Both the position numbers and the translations under genes were made by a program. The notes under the pieces are model-generated. The model did no database searches. It saw only the letters and a program-made list of their open reading frames with translations, and had not been told where the DNA came from. This document shows, in pieces, positions 27,126 through 35,854 of a stretch of DNA of 64,000 bases. The stretch covers positions 62,001-126,000 of the forward strand of contig NZ_WWCS01000007.1 of the NCBI RefSeq assembly GCF_009857535.1. Direction: 5' to 3'. The DNA comes from Duganella margarita (GTDB taxonomy: Bacteria; Pseudomonadota; Gammaproteobacteria; Burkholderiales; Burkholderiaceae_D). Position 1 is the first letter of the stretch, and every line of letters starts with the position of its first letter.

Positions 27126-27695
27126 TTAGTGGGCCAACCAGGCCAGGCCGCCCAGCACCAGGCCGACGCCAGCCACGCCGTAAGCCAGGCCCATCATCCA
27201 CTTCTTGCGGGTCAGCAGGGTGATGGCGGCCAGCGAGATGGCGATCTGCTCGGCGGTGGTGGCCAGTGCCCACTGGTGATGCTTGTGCATCGCTTCGTCC
27301 GACTTCTCGTTCCATTGCTTGGACGATTCCTCGAACTTCTCCGCTTCCTTCTTGATGTCTTCCTTGTCGTGCTTGTAGCGGGCGGCATCGGCTTCGTAGC
27401 GCTTGGGATCGACGCCGGGCAAGGTCATGGCCAGTTCGGCCAGATTTTGGCGGGCCGACTTGGCCTGGTAGTAATTCCAGCGGTTGGCCGCTTCGGTCTT
27501 GTCGATGGCGGCGTTGTTCTTGAACAGGGCGGCGTCGTTCTGGGTGGCGCCGCCGAGATAGCCGAACGCCGCGCCGACGGTGGCCAGGATGGCGGTCATC
27601 ACGGCGATGTTGTTGGAGAAGCCGTCGCTACCGTGGGCAGCGTGTTCCACTGCGTGATCGTGCGGGCCGTGGACGTGGAAGCCTTCGCTAGACAT
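27126..27695 (-). CDS. DUF4337 domain-containing membrane protein
   Basis: The 189-residue protein starts with a His-rich leader (FHVHGPHDHAVEHAAHG). A first membrane segment follows at about 29-50, then a long charged, probably coiled-coil region (60-135, rich in Lys/Glu/Asp), and two hydrophobic segments at the C-terminus (about 146-187). This is the DUF4337 layout. Function is unknown. It is the last gene of a likely thyA-to-folA operon, 19 bases after folA, with GAGGAT before the ATG. Confidence 0.85.
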   Translation of the reverse strand: MSSEGFHVHGPHDHAVEHAAHGSDGFSNNIAVMTAILATVGAAFGYLGGATQNDAALFKNNAAIDKTEAANRWNYYQAKSARQNLAELAMTLPGVDPKRYEADAARYKHDKEDIKKEAEKFEESSKQWNEKSDEAMHKHHQWALATTAEQIAISLAAITLLTRKKWMMGLAYGVAGVGLVLGGLAWLAH

Positions 27696-27714
27696 TGGGT
27701 ATCCTCTTTAAAAC

Positions 27715-28200
27715 TTAGGCCTTGCGGCGCAGGGTGACAAAAGCGTAGTGCAAACCGGATGCTGCGGAGACGTGTTCCTCGCGGGCGGTTTCCTGCCAGG
27801 CGGTGGCGTCGATCTCGGGGAAGAAGGCATCGCAATCGAAGGTATGGGCGATTTGCGTAATAATCAACTGGTCAGCCAGCGGCAGCGATTGCCGGTAAAT
27901 CTCGGCGCCGCCGATGACAAAGCCCTCGGCGCCGTCCAGCAGCGCGATGGCGGCGTCGATCGAGCCGACGGTTTCAACGCCGTCGTGCGACCATTTATCG
28001 TTACGCGTAACGATAATGTTGCGGCGGTTCGGCAGCGGGCGGCCGATGGAGTCGAAAGTCTTGCGGCCCATGATGATCGGGTGGCCGGTGGTGGTGCGCT
28101 TGAAATGCGCCAGGTCTTCCGGCAGCTTCCACGGCAGCGTGTTGTTGATGCCGATGCCGCGCTGGGCGTCGGTGGCGACGATGATGGTGAGTTTGCTCAT
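27715..28200 (-). CDS. folA: Dihydrofolate reductase
   Basis: The 161-residue enzyme reduces dihydrofolate to tetrahydrofolate with NADPH, regenerating the cofactor consumed by thymidylate synthase. Seen are RGIGINNTLPWKLPEDLAHF (Trp and Asp of the active site), IIMGRKTFDSIG and FVIGGAEIYRQ (NADPH site), all in the usual places. Length is typical of chromosomal FolA. It lies 39 bases downstream of the yidD-like gene in the same direction as thyA, so folate recycling and dTMP synthesis look co-expressed. Confidence 0.95.
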   Translation of the reverse strand: MSKLTIIVATDAQRGIGINNTLPWKLPEDLAHFKRTTTGHPIIMGRKTFDSIGRPLPNRRNIIVTRNDKWSHDGVETVGSIDAAIALLDGAEGFVIGGAEIYRQSLPLADQLIITQIAHTFDCDAFFPEIDATAWQETAREEHVSAASGLHYAFVTLRRKA

Positions 28201-28239
28201 GATTCTCGATGCGGTAAAGAGGCGTCATTATCGTTGAAA

Positions 28240-28671
28240 TTACGGCCCAGGGGGCGGCGGCATGCGCACGTATTGCTCGTCGCTGCCGCGCTGGCGACGG
28301 CTGCGCCACCAGTCGCGGCAATCGCGGCCGTCGGTGCAGTTGCTGGCGCAGTCGAGGACGTCGCAGGCATCACCGGCATTGCAGTGCAGGTTCGGCAGGT
28401 CGCATGGCAGGTCGCAGTGGCCGGCCTGGGCGCGGTAGCGCGCGCTGATGTGGCGCGGCGGCGAGTGGCGATGGTGGACTTCCGCGCATGCCGTCAGCCG
28501 ACGGTTGAGTAATGCCAGTCCCCTCAGCAGGCCGTGGCGGGTGATCACGCGCTTGCCGTAGCCCGAGCAGCTATCGCGTCCTGTGTGGATGCGGAAGGAG
28601 CATGCAAAGCCCTTCAGCGGCGACAGGTAGCGCTGGTAGAACCAGATAGCTGCCAGGGCCAGGACTTTCAT
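28240..28671 (-). CDS. YidD-family protein with Cys-rich C-terminal tail
   Basis: Residues 1-65 of this 143-residue protein match the YidD (membrane protein insertion efficiency factor) domain: FYQRYLSPLKGFACSFRIHT, SCSGYGKRVITRHGLLRGL, LTACAEVHH. The three conserved Cys are at 24, 35 and 62. Unlike classical YidD (about 70-85 residues), it has a tail with seven Cys at 86, 90, 97, 103, 108, 112 and 118, then a basic and Pro-rich end. The normal rpmH-rnpA-yidD-yidC context is absent here, so it is probably a paralogue. The ATG at 28671 overlaps the preceding hydrolase stop by four bases (ATGA). Confidence 0.8.
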   Translation of the reverse strand: MKVLALAAIWFYQRYLSPLKGFACSFRIHTGRDSCSGYGKRVITRHGLLRGLALLNRRLTACAEVHHRHSPPRHISARYRAQAGHCDLPCDLPNLHCNAGDACDVLDCASNCTDGRDCRDWWRSRRQRGSDEQYVRMPPPPGP

Positions 28672-29366
28672 AGGCTGCGGTGGAAGTCCTGGAGGTAGCG
28701 GGCCAGCGTCTGAGGCGCCTCCAGCGGCATCATGTGGCCGGTGCCTTCGCCCAGCATGTGCAGCTGGGCGCCGGGCCAACTGGCGGCCAGCGCGCGGACG
28801 TCGGCGGCGGGCGCCAGATTGTCATGTTCGGCGCCGACGATCATGGCCGGGCAGTGCAGGGTGTGGACGCGGTCCATCAGCTCCGGGCGTTCGATGGTGC
28901 TGCGGAACTGCGCCAGCAGCAAGTCCTTGCCGAGGTCCACGGCCATTTGCTGGATCACGCCGACGATGGCCGGATCGTCCATGTGTTCCGGCGCGACGAT
29001 TTCGCGCAGGCGCATCTGGGTCATACCGGTGTAGTGGTTTTTTTCCAGCTGCGGAATGATGCGCAGGCGCGTGGCTTTTTCCTTGTCCAGCAGTTTTTTG
29101 CCGGCGCTGCCGATAATAGTCAGCGAGGCCACGCGTTCAGGGTGGGCCAGCGCGTATTCCATCGCCAGGTAAGCGCCGAGAGAAAAGCCAACCAGATGGG
29201 CCTGTGGCGCGCTGTGGAAGCCGATCAGCTCCAGCATCTGCTCGCGCGTTTGCGCCTTGTACAGCGGGACGTGGTTGAATTCAAAGCCATCGCCCAGCAG
29301 CGGCAGCAGCCGGCCCCACATGCGCTCATCGCACAGCGTGCCGGGGACGAAATCCAGATGCGTCAT
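28668..29366 (-). CDS. Alpha/beta hydrolase
   Basis: The 232-residue alpha/beta-hydrolase-fold protein has the nucleophile elbow GFSLGAY near residue 72, a late Asp in [10 protein letters not shown] and the catalytic His in [12 protein letters not shown]. It resembles small esterase or MhpC-type hydrolases; no substrate can be assigned. The ATG at 29366 overlaps the thyA stop (ATGA), and its own stop overlaps the yidD-like start, so all three genes are translationally coupled. The frame extends to 29708 inside thyA, which I treat as spurious. Confidence 0.85.
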   Translation of the reverse strand: MTHLDFVPGTLCDERMWGRLLPLLGDGFEFNHVPLYKAQTREQMLELIGFHSAPQAHLVGFSLGAYLAMEYALAHPERVASLTIIGSAGKKLLDKEKATRLRIIPQLEKNHYTGMTQMRLREIVAPEHMDDPAIVGVIQQMAVDLGKDLLLAQFRSTIERPELMDRVHTLHCPAMIVGAEHDNLAPAADVRALAASWPGAQLHMLGEGTGHMMPLEAPQTLARYLQDFHRSL

Positions 29367-30334
29367 ACGGCCATGGCGGCGGTGATCGGTGCATGGTGCT
29401 GGTAACCTTCCAGCGCGAAGTCGGACGGTTCGATTTTTTCCAGCCACTCGGGTTCGTACTTGCCTGTCTGCGCGAACGCTGGCACGCGGTCGGCGATGAT
29501 GAGTTGCGGCAGCGGGAACGGTTCGCGCGTCAGCTGCTCCTGCACCATCTCCATGTGGTTCTCGTAGATGTGCGCATCGCCGATGAAGTAGGTGAACCAG
29601 CGCGGCGTGTAGCCGGTCAGGCGGCCTACCAGATGCATCAGCGCTGCGCCTTCCGCCAGGTTGAATGGCGTGCCCAGACCCAGGTCGTTCGAGCGCACGT
29701 AGAGGCACATCGACAGCTCTTTGGTGGTCGGATTGGGCAGGAATTGATACAGCAGATGGCAGGCCGGCAGGGCGACGGCGTCCAGCACCGCCGGATTCCA
29801 GCCGTGGAACAGGATGCGGCGGCTGCCGGGATTATTCACGATCGTGTCCAGGCACTCGCGCAGCTGGTCGATGGCTTTGTAGAGCAGCACTTTCTGCACA
29901 CCGTCTTCGTCAATCGGCGCGACCACGGTGAAGCCGTTCTTTTGCGCGTCGGCCAACTGGGCTGGCTGATCGGCGTCGATCACCTTATAGCCTGGCCACT
30001 GGCGCCATTGCACGCCGTAGACCGGGCCCAGGTCGTCGGTGCCCCGGCGGTATGGGTTATCCAACCATTGCTGGTTTTCGTTGGCGTTCTGGTCCCAGAC
30101 CTTGCAGCCCAGCGCGCGGAAGTCGGCGGCGCTGCGCGAAGCGCGCAGGAAGGCACACAACTCTCCTACCACAGATTTGAATGCCAGCTTTTTGGTCGTC
30201 ACCGCAGGAAAACCTTTGGTCAGGTCGAAGCGCATCATCGCGCCCGGCACGCTCAGTGTGCGGATGCCGGTGCGGTTGTCCTGCCAGCTGCCGGTGTCGA
30301 TGACGGTCTGGATCAATTCCTGGTATTGCTGCAT
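29363..30334 (-). CDS. thyA: Thymidylate synthase
   Basis: The 323-residue enzyme methylates dUMP to dTMP using methylene-tetrahydrofolate. The catalytic Cys is in [34 protein letters not shown] and [17 protein letters not shown] mark the dUMP and folate sites. It is about 60 residues longer than E. coli ThyA; the extra part lies around residues 90-150 ([19 protein letters not shown]), where the long lactobacillar-type enzymes also carry an insert. It is first in a minus-strand unit with the hydrolase, yidD-like, folA and DUF4337 genes. Confidence 0.95.
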   Translation of the reverse strand: MQQYQELIQTVIDTGSWQDNRTGIRTLSVPGAMMRFDLTKGFPAVTTKKLAFKSVVGELCAFLRASRSAADFRALGCKVWDQNANENQQWLDNPYRRGTDDLGPVYGVQWRQWPGYKVIDADQPAQLADAQKNGFTVVAPIDEDGVQKVLLYKAIDQLRECLDTIVNNPGSRRILFHGWNPAVLDAVALPACHLLYQFLPNPTTKELSMCLYVRSNDLGLGTPFNLAEGAALMHLVGRLTGYTPRWFTYFIGDAHIYENHMEMVQEQLTREPFPLPQLIIADRVPAFAQTGKYEPEWLEKIEPSDFALEGYQHHAPITAAMAV

Positions 30335-30366
30335 TCAGTTCTCCAACGTAGGGTGGCGCAAATATC

Positions 30367-30429
30367 CGTCATTCCCGCGCACGCGGGAATCCATACACAG
30401 CATGGGTTCCCGCAGTTGCGGGAACGACG
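30367..30429. repeat. REP-like double-hairpin repeat element
   Basis: Two near-perfect hairpins stand side by side: ATTCCCGCG-CA-CGCGGGAAT (30371-30390) and GTTCCCGCA-GT-TGCGGGAAC (30406-30425). They are bounded by CGTC and GACG and joined by a CCAT...ATGG arm. This matches the widespread GTCATTCCCGCG-type dispersed repeats of proteobacteria. It lies between the rhlE stop and the thyA start and could affect rhlE 3' ends. I saw no other copy in the window. Confidence 0.75.
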
Positions 30430-30464
30430 CAGATAGCTATTTTAGCAGGGCTGGCGCCCATCGC

Positions 30465-31985
30465 TCAGCGCGGGCCTGGCTTGCCTTTGCGGGCACCCGG
30501 CTTTGCCGCAGCGCGGCCGTCGGAACGGGCCTGCGATTTGGCGCCGCGCGCGCCGGTGACCACCACGGCGCCTTTTGGCGCGCCGAAGCCTGCGCCTTTG
30601 CTGCGCGGTGGGGCGGTGCGCCCGGCCGGCGCGCTACCTGGCACACGATCGCGACTGGCCAGCTTGCCGACTTTCTCTGGCGGCGTCCAGAAGCCCAACG
30701 ATTCGCTGCCGCCTGCAGGCCGTGCTTCGCCCTTCGGAGGCGCCGGCTTCTTGGCCAGCGGCGGCGCCCCAGCAGGGCGTTTGGCGGCATTGGGCGGCGG
30801 ACCTTTGCGCGCCGGCGCTGCAGCACCTTTCGCCGACGTTTCCGGCACGCGGTGGTCGGCTTCAAATCCCTGTTCCTCGAAACGGGGCACCGCCTGGCGG
30901 GTCAGCGTTTCGATCGCCCTTAGCACATCCACTTCATCGGCGCACACCAGCGACACGGCTTCGCCCTCCATGCCCGCGCGGCCGGTACGGCCGATGCGGT
31001 GAATGTAGTCTTCCGCCACCGACGGCAGGTCAAAGTTCACCACCAGCGGCAGCGCTTCGATATCCAGGCCCCGCGCCGCCACGTCGGTGGCGATCAGCAG
31101 CTGCACTTCCTTGCGCTTGAAGCGGTCCAAGGCGCGCAGGCGGGCCGGCTGCGTTTTGTCGCCGTGGATGGCGTCCGCCGTCAGGCCGTGGTCCAGCAAT
31201 TCCTTGACCAGCGCCTCCGCGCCTTTGCGTGTTTTGACGAACACCAGCGCCTGGGTCCAACCCAGCTTGTTCAGCAGATGCAGGAACAGCTCCGGCTTGC
31301 GGCGCTTGTCGGTGGTGACCAGCCACTGCTTGACCGATTTGACGGCCGTATTGGCCGCTTCCACCTGGATCGACACCGGATCGCGCAGCAGGCCCTTGGC
31401 CAGCTTGCGAATCTCGTCCGAGAACGTGGCCGAGAACAGCAAGGTCTGACGCTGCTTGGGCAGCGCCGCCAGCAGGATATCCAGGTCGCGTTCAAAGCCC
31501 AGGTCCAGCATGCGGTCCGCCTCGTCCAGTACCAGCGTTTGCAGCAGTTCAAAATTGATCACGCCCTGGTCGTGCAAGTCGAGCAAGCGGCCGGGCGTCG
31601 CCACCAGTACGTCCAAACCCTTGCGCAGCTTGGTGATCTGCGGCTCGATCGCCACGCCGCCATACGCCACGGCGCTGCGCAGCGGCAGGTTGCTGCCGTA
31701 GCTGCGGAAGCTTTCATAAACCTGTTCCGCGAGCTCACGCGTCGGCACCAGCACCAGCGCGCGCACGCATTGCGGCGCGGTCGCGCCTTCCATTGTCAGG
31801 CGATGCAGTATCGGTAGCGCGAAGCCGGCGGTCTTGCCGGTGCCGGTCTGCGCGGCCGCCATCACGTCGCGGCCTGCCAGTACGGCGGGAATGGCTTGCT
31901 TTTGCACGGGCGTAGGCTGCTTGTAGCCCAGCGCGTCCAGCGTGCGCAGCAAGGGGTCGATCAGGCCGAGGGATTGGAAGGTCAT
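30465..31985 (-). CDS. rhlE: DEAD-box ATP-dependent RNA helicase RhlE
   Basis: The 506-residue RNA helicase has the Q motif (FQSLGLIDPLLRTLDALGYKQPTPVQ starts at residue 3). Motif I is AAQTGTGKT, motif II is VLDEADRMLDLGF, motif III is SATFSDEI and motif VI is HRIGRTGRAG. The C-terminal 130 residues are a low-complexity basic tail rich in Pro, Ala, Gly and Lys, typical of RNA-binding RhlE tails. RhlE-type helicases work in ribosome assembly and RNA turnover. The start at 31985 (MTFQSLGL) is the family start; the frame continues upstream to 32045 without a ribosome site. Confidence 0.93.
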   Translation of the reverse strand: MTFQSLGLIDPLLRTLDALGYKQPTPVQKQAIPAVLAGRDVMAAAQTGTGKTAGFALPILHRLTMEGATAPQCVRALVLVPTRELAEQVYESFRSYGSNLPLRSAVAYGGVAIEPQITKLRKGLDVLVATPGRLLDLHDQGVINFELLQTLVLDEADRMLDLGFERDLDILLAALPKQRQTLLFSATFSDEIRKLAKGLLRDPVSIQVEAANTAVKSVKQWLVTTDKRRKPELFLHLLNKLGWTQALVFVKTRKGAEALVKELLDHGLTADAIHGDKTQPARLRALDRFKRKEVQLLIATDVAARGLDIEALPLVVNFDLPSVAEDYIHRIGRTGRAGMEGEAVSLVCADEVDVLRAIETLTRQAVPRFEEQGFEADHRVPETSAKGAAAPARKGPPPNAAKRPAGAPPLAKKPAPPKGEARPAGGSESLGFWTPPEKVGKLASRDRVPGSAPAGRTAPPRSKGAGFGAPKGAVVVTGARGAKSQARSDGRAAAKPGARKGKPGPR

Positions 31986-32025
31986 GGTGTGGTCAGTCAA
32001 ACAAAAGGGGCGCAGTATAGCCGGT

Positions 32026-33114
32026 TTATGCGGTCGCCAGCGCATCCGACCACAAGGCCAGGATCTCGCGTACCCGCTGATCGGACAGCGACAGCAGGTT
32101 GTCGCCGATGTACAGCTCTACCCAGCTGCGGTCCGGCAGCGCCGCATGATTGGCGCCGTTGAACAGCCACACCCCATGTTCCTGGGCGATGCGGCCGCGA
32201 ATTTCCAGCGCGCGCTGGCGACTCACCGGTAGGTGAATGTGCAGCATATTGGCGTGCGGTTTGGCCGGATTGGGCGTCAGCAGCGGATAGTCGCGCAGCG
32301 CTTCATACAGCCACTGCGTGCGGCGGAAGTAGTCCGGCATCGCCGCCAGCCGCGCGTCGAACTGCATGACGGCGGCCACCACATAGGGCGTGCGCTGATA
32401 GACATTGCCGCCTTGGCGGCGGTACCATTCCTGTGCCTTGGCGACAAAGGCCGCGCTACCGGCCAGCATGGCGCCGCCCATGCCGCCGATGCCCTTGTAC
32501 AGCGACACGTACACGCTGTCGAAGCCCGCTGCGATCTCACTGGCCGGGCGGCCGAATGCTGCCGTAGCCTCCCACAGACGCGCGCCGTCCATGTGCAGGT
32601 GGATGCCTCGCTCTTTGCAATAGGCTTTGATGGCCGCCAGTTCGTCCCAGCTTGGGCATTGGCCGCCGATCTCGCGCGCAGGCAGTTCCAGCGCGGCGGC
32701 GCCCAGGTGATCCGGGATGGCTTTCAGTTCATCCAGTGTCCAAGGGCGATTTGGATCGCCGATCTGCAAGGCCTGGAAATGGTCGAACAACTGGTGATTG
32801 CCGCGTTCATGCTTGAGGATATGCGAGGTGGGGTGCAGCGCCACCAGTTTGCTGCCGCGCTCCGCGCAGGCGATGCGCAACGCGGTCGCTTGCGTCATGG
32901 TGCCGGTGATGCAGAACACAGCTGCCTCAAAACCCAGCAGGCGCGCGACTTTCGCCTCGAAATCCTGTATCAGCGCGCCGCTGCCGTAGACGTCATGCGT
33001 GACCTTGTGCATTTCGCACCATTCGCCCATGGCGGCAAACAGCTCGGCGGGCGAAGGCGCGCGATGGCCTGGCAGGTGGCTGCGGCAACTGAGTTTGAGT
33101 TCTGCGTCGGTCAC
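32026..33114 (-). CDS. Threonine aldolase family PLP enzyme (beta-eliminating lyase)
   Basis: The 362-residue fold-type I PLP enzyme has the PLP-Lys in VSLYKGIGGMGGAML, the HMDGARLWEA stretch holding the PLP-ring Asp, and the N-terminal DVYGSG motif of low-specificity threonine aldolases, which split Thr/allo-Thr into glycine and acetaldehyde. The N-terminal region is shorter than in LtaE, so a related specificity is possible. The start is a GTG at 33114, well supported by CAGGAGACCGCC directly upstream. It lies 24 bases after the sterol-desaturase-family gene. Confidence 0.85.
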   Translation of the reverse strand: MTDAELKLSCRSHLPGHRAPSPAELFAAMGEWCEMHKVTHDVYGSGALIQDFEAKVARLLGFEAAVFCITGTMTQATALRIACAERGSKLVALHPTSHILKHERGNHQLFDHFQALQIGDPNRPWTLDELKAIPDHLGAAALELPAREIGGQCPSWDELAAIKAYCKERGIHLHMDGARLWEATAAFGRPASEIAAGFDSVYVSLYKGIGGMGGAMLAGSAAFVAKAQEWYRRQGGNVYQRTPYVVAAVMQFDARLAAMPDYFRRTQWLYEALRDYPLLTPNPAKPHANMLHIHLPVSRQRALEIRGRIAQEHGVWLFNGANHAALPDRSWVELYIGDNLLSLSDQRVREILALWSDALATA

Positions 33115-33138
33115 GGCGGTCTCCTGAAAGGCAGCATG

Positions 33139-33882
33139 TTACCACTTCGCCCTGTACTGCTCCTCGTAGTCCGGCGACAGGGTGCCCATCATGCGGTCCC
33201 AGAACAGGAAATACCAACTGAAGTTATAGCGCGCCTTGGCGTGGTGGATGTTGTGCGCGATGGAGGTGTTGAGCCAGCGGCCCAGCCAGTGGCGCGACAA
33301 GGCGCGCGGATACAGCTCGTAGCCCAGGTGGGTGTACACCGCGTACACGGTGCTGATGAGGGAGAAAGTGAGGATCGCCCAGCCGGTCATCGGCACGATC
33401 AGCAGGATCAGCACCCCTGCGCCGCTGTCGACGATGGCTTCCAGCGGATTGACGGAATAGGTCGACCAGGGATTGGTGTTGGTCGAGCGATGGTGCGTGA
33501 GGTGGAACCAGCGGAACAGGCGGCGGTGGTGCATCAGCCGGTGGGTCCAGTAGAAGTAGGTATCCTGCAGCACTATCGCCAGCAGGATGCTAAGGAAGAA
33601 ATACGCCCAGCCATGATCTGCTATGCGCGGATAGAACTGCGTGTATTCGCCAAAGCCTAGCAGGAACAACAGCGGCAGGTAGCTGGAGAAGACGATGATG
33701 CTGCTAATGGAGGTGAATAGCTCACGGCGGATTTGCGACGCCTCGACCGGCTTGGCCTGCAACGGCTGGCGCCTGCCGGGGCGCGCGCGCCACCACAGCC
33801 ACAGCGCAAAGAATGCGCCGGCGATCACCGCATAGTAGATTGCGGTTTGCTGGAGGCTATTGAGTATTCGGTGCAGCAGCAT
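33139..33882 (-). CDS. Sterol desaturase/fatty acid hydroxylase superfamily protein
   Basis: The 247-residue integral membrane protein has the eight-His di-iron motif set of the fatty-acid-hydroxylase superfamily: HRLMHH (about 134-139), HLTHHRS (about 147-153) and HNIHHAKARYN (about 217-227). There are at least four hydrophobic segments. Members hydroxylate or desaturate lipids, sterols or carotenoids; the substrate here is unknown. GGGAGACGCC precedes the ATG. It probably shares a transcript with the downstream aldolase gene. Confidence 0.88.
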   Translation of the reverse strand: MLLHRILNSLQQTAIYYAVIAGAFFALWLWWRARPGRRQPLQAKPVEASQIRRELFTSISSIIVFSSYLPLLFLLGFGEYTQFYPRIADHGWAYFFLSILLAIVLQDTYFYWTHRLMHHRRLFRWFHLTHHRSTNTNPWSTYSVNPLEAIVDSGAGVLILLIVPMTGWAILTFSLISTVYAVYTHLGYELYPRALSRHWLGRWLNTSIAHNIHHAKARYNFSWYFLFWDRMMGTLSPDYEEQYRAKW

Positions 33883-33954
33883 GGCGTCTCCCTGTATTGG
33901 AAGACGCCATCATACGGTTGGCTTGCGCCGGCTGTGCTTATAAAATAATTAATT

Positions 33955-35793
33955 TCAAGAGCGCGCCATATGCACGTTGTGGAATTGCAGCGCCGCGAGA
34001 TTGGCGTAGATGCCGCCCAGCGCCACCAGCGACGCGTGCGTGCCGGTTTCGACTATCTTGCCGTCTTCCATCACGATGATGCGGTCGGCGCGCTGCACGG
34101 TCGCCAGGCGGTGGGCGATGATGACGGTGGTGCGGCCGACCATCGCCGCTTCCAGCGCGCTTTGCACCAGGCGTTCGGATTCCGCGTCCAGCGCGCTGGT
34201 GGCTTCGTCCAGCAGCAGCAGCGGTGGATTCTTCAGCAGCGCGCGCGCAATCGCAATGCGCTGGCGCTGACCGCCGGACAAACGCACGCCGCGCTCACCC
34301 AGGAAGGATTGATAGCCCTGCGGCAGGCGTTCAATGAATTCATGCGCTGCGGCCAGCTTGGCGACCGCGATCACTTCTTCATCGGTGGCGCCGGCGCGGC
34401 CGTAGCGGATGTTTTCCATGGCGTTGGCCGAGAAGATAATCGTATCCTGCGGCACGATGCCGATGGCGTCGCGCAGCGTGTGCAGGTCCAGCTGCGTGAT
34501 GTCGACGCCATCGAGCTTGATGCTGCCGCGTTGCGGATCGTAGAAGCGCAGGAACAGCTGGAACAGCGTGGTCTTGCCGGCGCCCGAAGGACCGACCACC
34601 GCCACCGTTTCACCCGGCTTGATATCCAGCGACACGTGGTCGAGCGAGTTGGTTTCCGGCCGCGATGGATAGGAGAACAGCACGTCGTTCAGCGTCAGGG
34701 CGGCGCCGTTGGCTGCGCGCGGCGGCAGCGCCAATGGCGTGGCCGGCGACTGGATCTTGGATTTGACCGACATCAGTTCCAGCAGGCGCTCGGTGGCGCC
34801 GGCGGCACGCTGGGCTTCGCCCATCACCTCGGACAGCGCGCCAATCGCACCCGCCACGATGGAAGCGTACAGAATGAACTGGCCGAGGTCGCCGCCGGTC
34901 ATTTCGCCCGACAGCACGGCGTGCGCGCCGAGCCACAGCACGAAGACGATGGCGCCGAACACCAGCACGATGGCCAGCATGGTGAGCACGGCGCGCGCGC
35001 GGATGCGGCGCATGGCGGTCTGGAAGGCACCTTCGACTGAATTGCCGAAGCGCTGCGATTCGATTTTCTCATGCGTGAAGGCTTGCACCGTCGGCATGGC
35101 GTTGAGGATTTCGCCGGCCATGGCGGAAGCATCGGCCACGCGGTCCTGCGAGTCGCGCGACAGCGTGCGCACGCGGCGGCCGTACATCACGATCGGCAGC
35201 ACGGTCAGAATGAGCAGGCCGATGATGATGGCCGATAGCTTAGGACTGGTCACAAACAGCATCGCCAGGCCGCCGATAAACAGCAGCACGTTGCGCAAGG
35301 CCATCGAGATGCTGGTGCCGACCACTGATTGAATCAGCGTGGTGTCGGTGGTGATGCGCGACAGGACTTCGCCGGTCTGCGTGGTCTCGAAAAATTCCGG
35401 ACTTTGCGTGACAACGTGCTTGTAGACCGCGCTGCGGATGTCGGCGGTGACGCGTTCGCCCAGCCAGGAGACGGTGTAGAAGCGCGCCGCCGTGGCCAGC
35501 GCCAGGATGGTGGCAAGGCCAAACAGCGCCAGGAACACCAGGTCCACATGCTTGATGCTGCGCGTGCCGGCGCCGCCGAATCCGAGGTCGATCATCTGCT
35601 TGAAGGCAGCCGGAATAGCCAGCGTGGAGGCGGCGGCCACCACCAGCGCAATGCCGGCCATGGCGAACTGGCGCTTGTACGGCGCCAGGAATGGCCCCAG
35701 CTCGCGCAAGGTGGCGAGGCTGCCTTTTTTAAGTTCACGGGATGCGTTCGGTGCAGCGGCGGTTGGCGTGCTGGCGGTGGTGCTATTGGTCAT
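33955..35793 (-). CDS. MsbA/BmrA-type ABC exporter (fused permease-ATPase)
   Basis: The 612-residue half-transporter has a six-helix exporter membrane domain (about 40-335) and an ATPase domain: Walker A GPSGAGKTTLF, Q-loop IVPQDT, signature LSGGQRQRIAIARALL, Walker B LLLLDEATSALD and H-loop IIAHRLATV. This is the type IV exporter class that includes MsbA and multidrug/lipid exporters. The N-terminal 25 residues are a Ser/Thr/Ala-rich extension. No neighbour suggests a substrate. The gene ends 72 bases before the desaturase-like gene. Confidence 0.9.
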   Translation of the reverse strand: MTNSTTASTPTAAAPNASRELKKGSLATLRELGPFLAPYKRQFAMAGIALVVAAASTLAIPAAFKQMIDLGFGGAGTRSIKHVDLVFLALFGLATILALATAARFYTVSWLGERVTADIRSAVYKHVVTQSPEFFETTQTGEVLSRITTDTTLIQSVVGTSISMALRNVLLFIGGLAMLFVTSPKLSAIIIGLLILTVLPIVMYGRRVRTLSRDSQDRVADASAMAGEILNAMPTVQAFTHEKIESQRFGNSVEGAFQTAMRRIRARAVLTMLAIVLVFGAIVFVLWLGAHAVLSGEMTGGDLGQFILYASIVAGAIGALSEVMGEAQRAAGATERLLELMSVKSKIQSPATPLALPPRAANGAALTLNDVLFSYPSRPETNSLDHVSLDIKPGETVAVVGPSGAGKTTLFQLFLRFYDPQRGSIKLDGVDITQLDLHTLRDAIGIVPQDTIIFSANAMENIRYGRAGATDEEVIAVAKLAAAHEFIERLPQGYQSFLGERGVRLSGGQRQRIAIARALLKNPPLLLLDEATSALDAESERLVQSALEAAMVGRTTVIIAHRLATVQRADRIIVMEDGKIVETGTHASLVALGGIYANLAALQFHNVHMARS

Positions 35794-35854
35794 CGTGTGG
35801 CTGCGGTTACGTGAATATACTTGTTATGACGTCTGGTACGGCTTTATATTGTGC

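Noticed and set aside
33955..35793. ABC exporter as the missing ATPase of the AttH/FtsX unit
   Set aside because: It is a complete fused exporter with its own membrane domain, not a stand-alone MacB/LolD-type ATPase.
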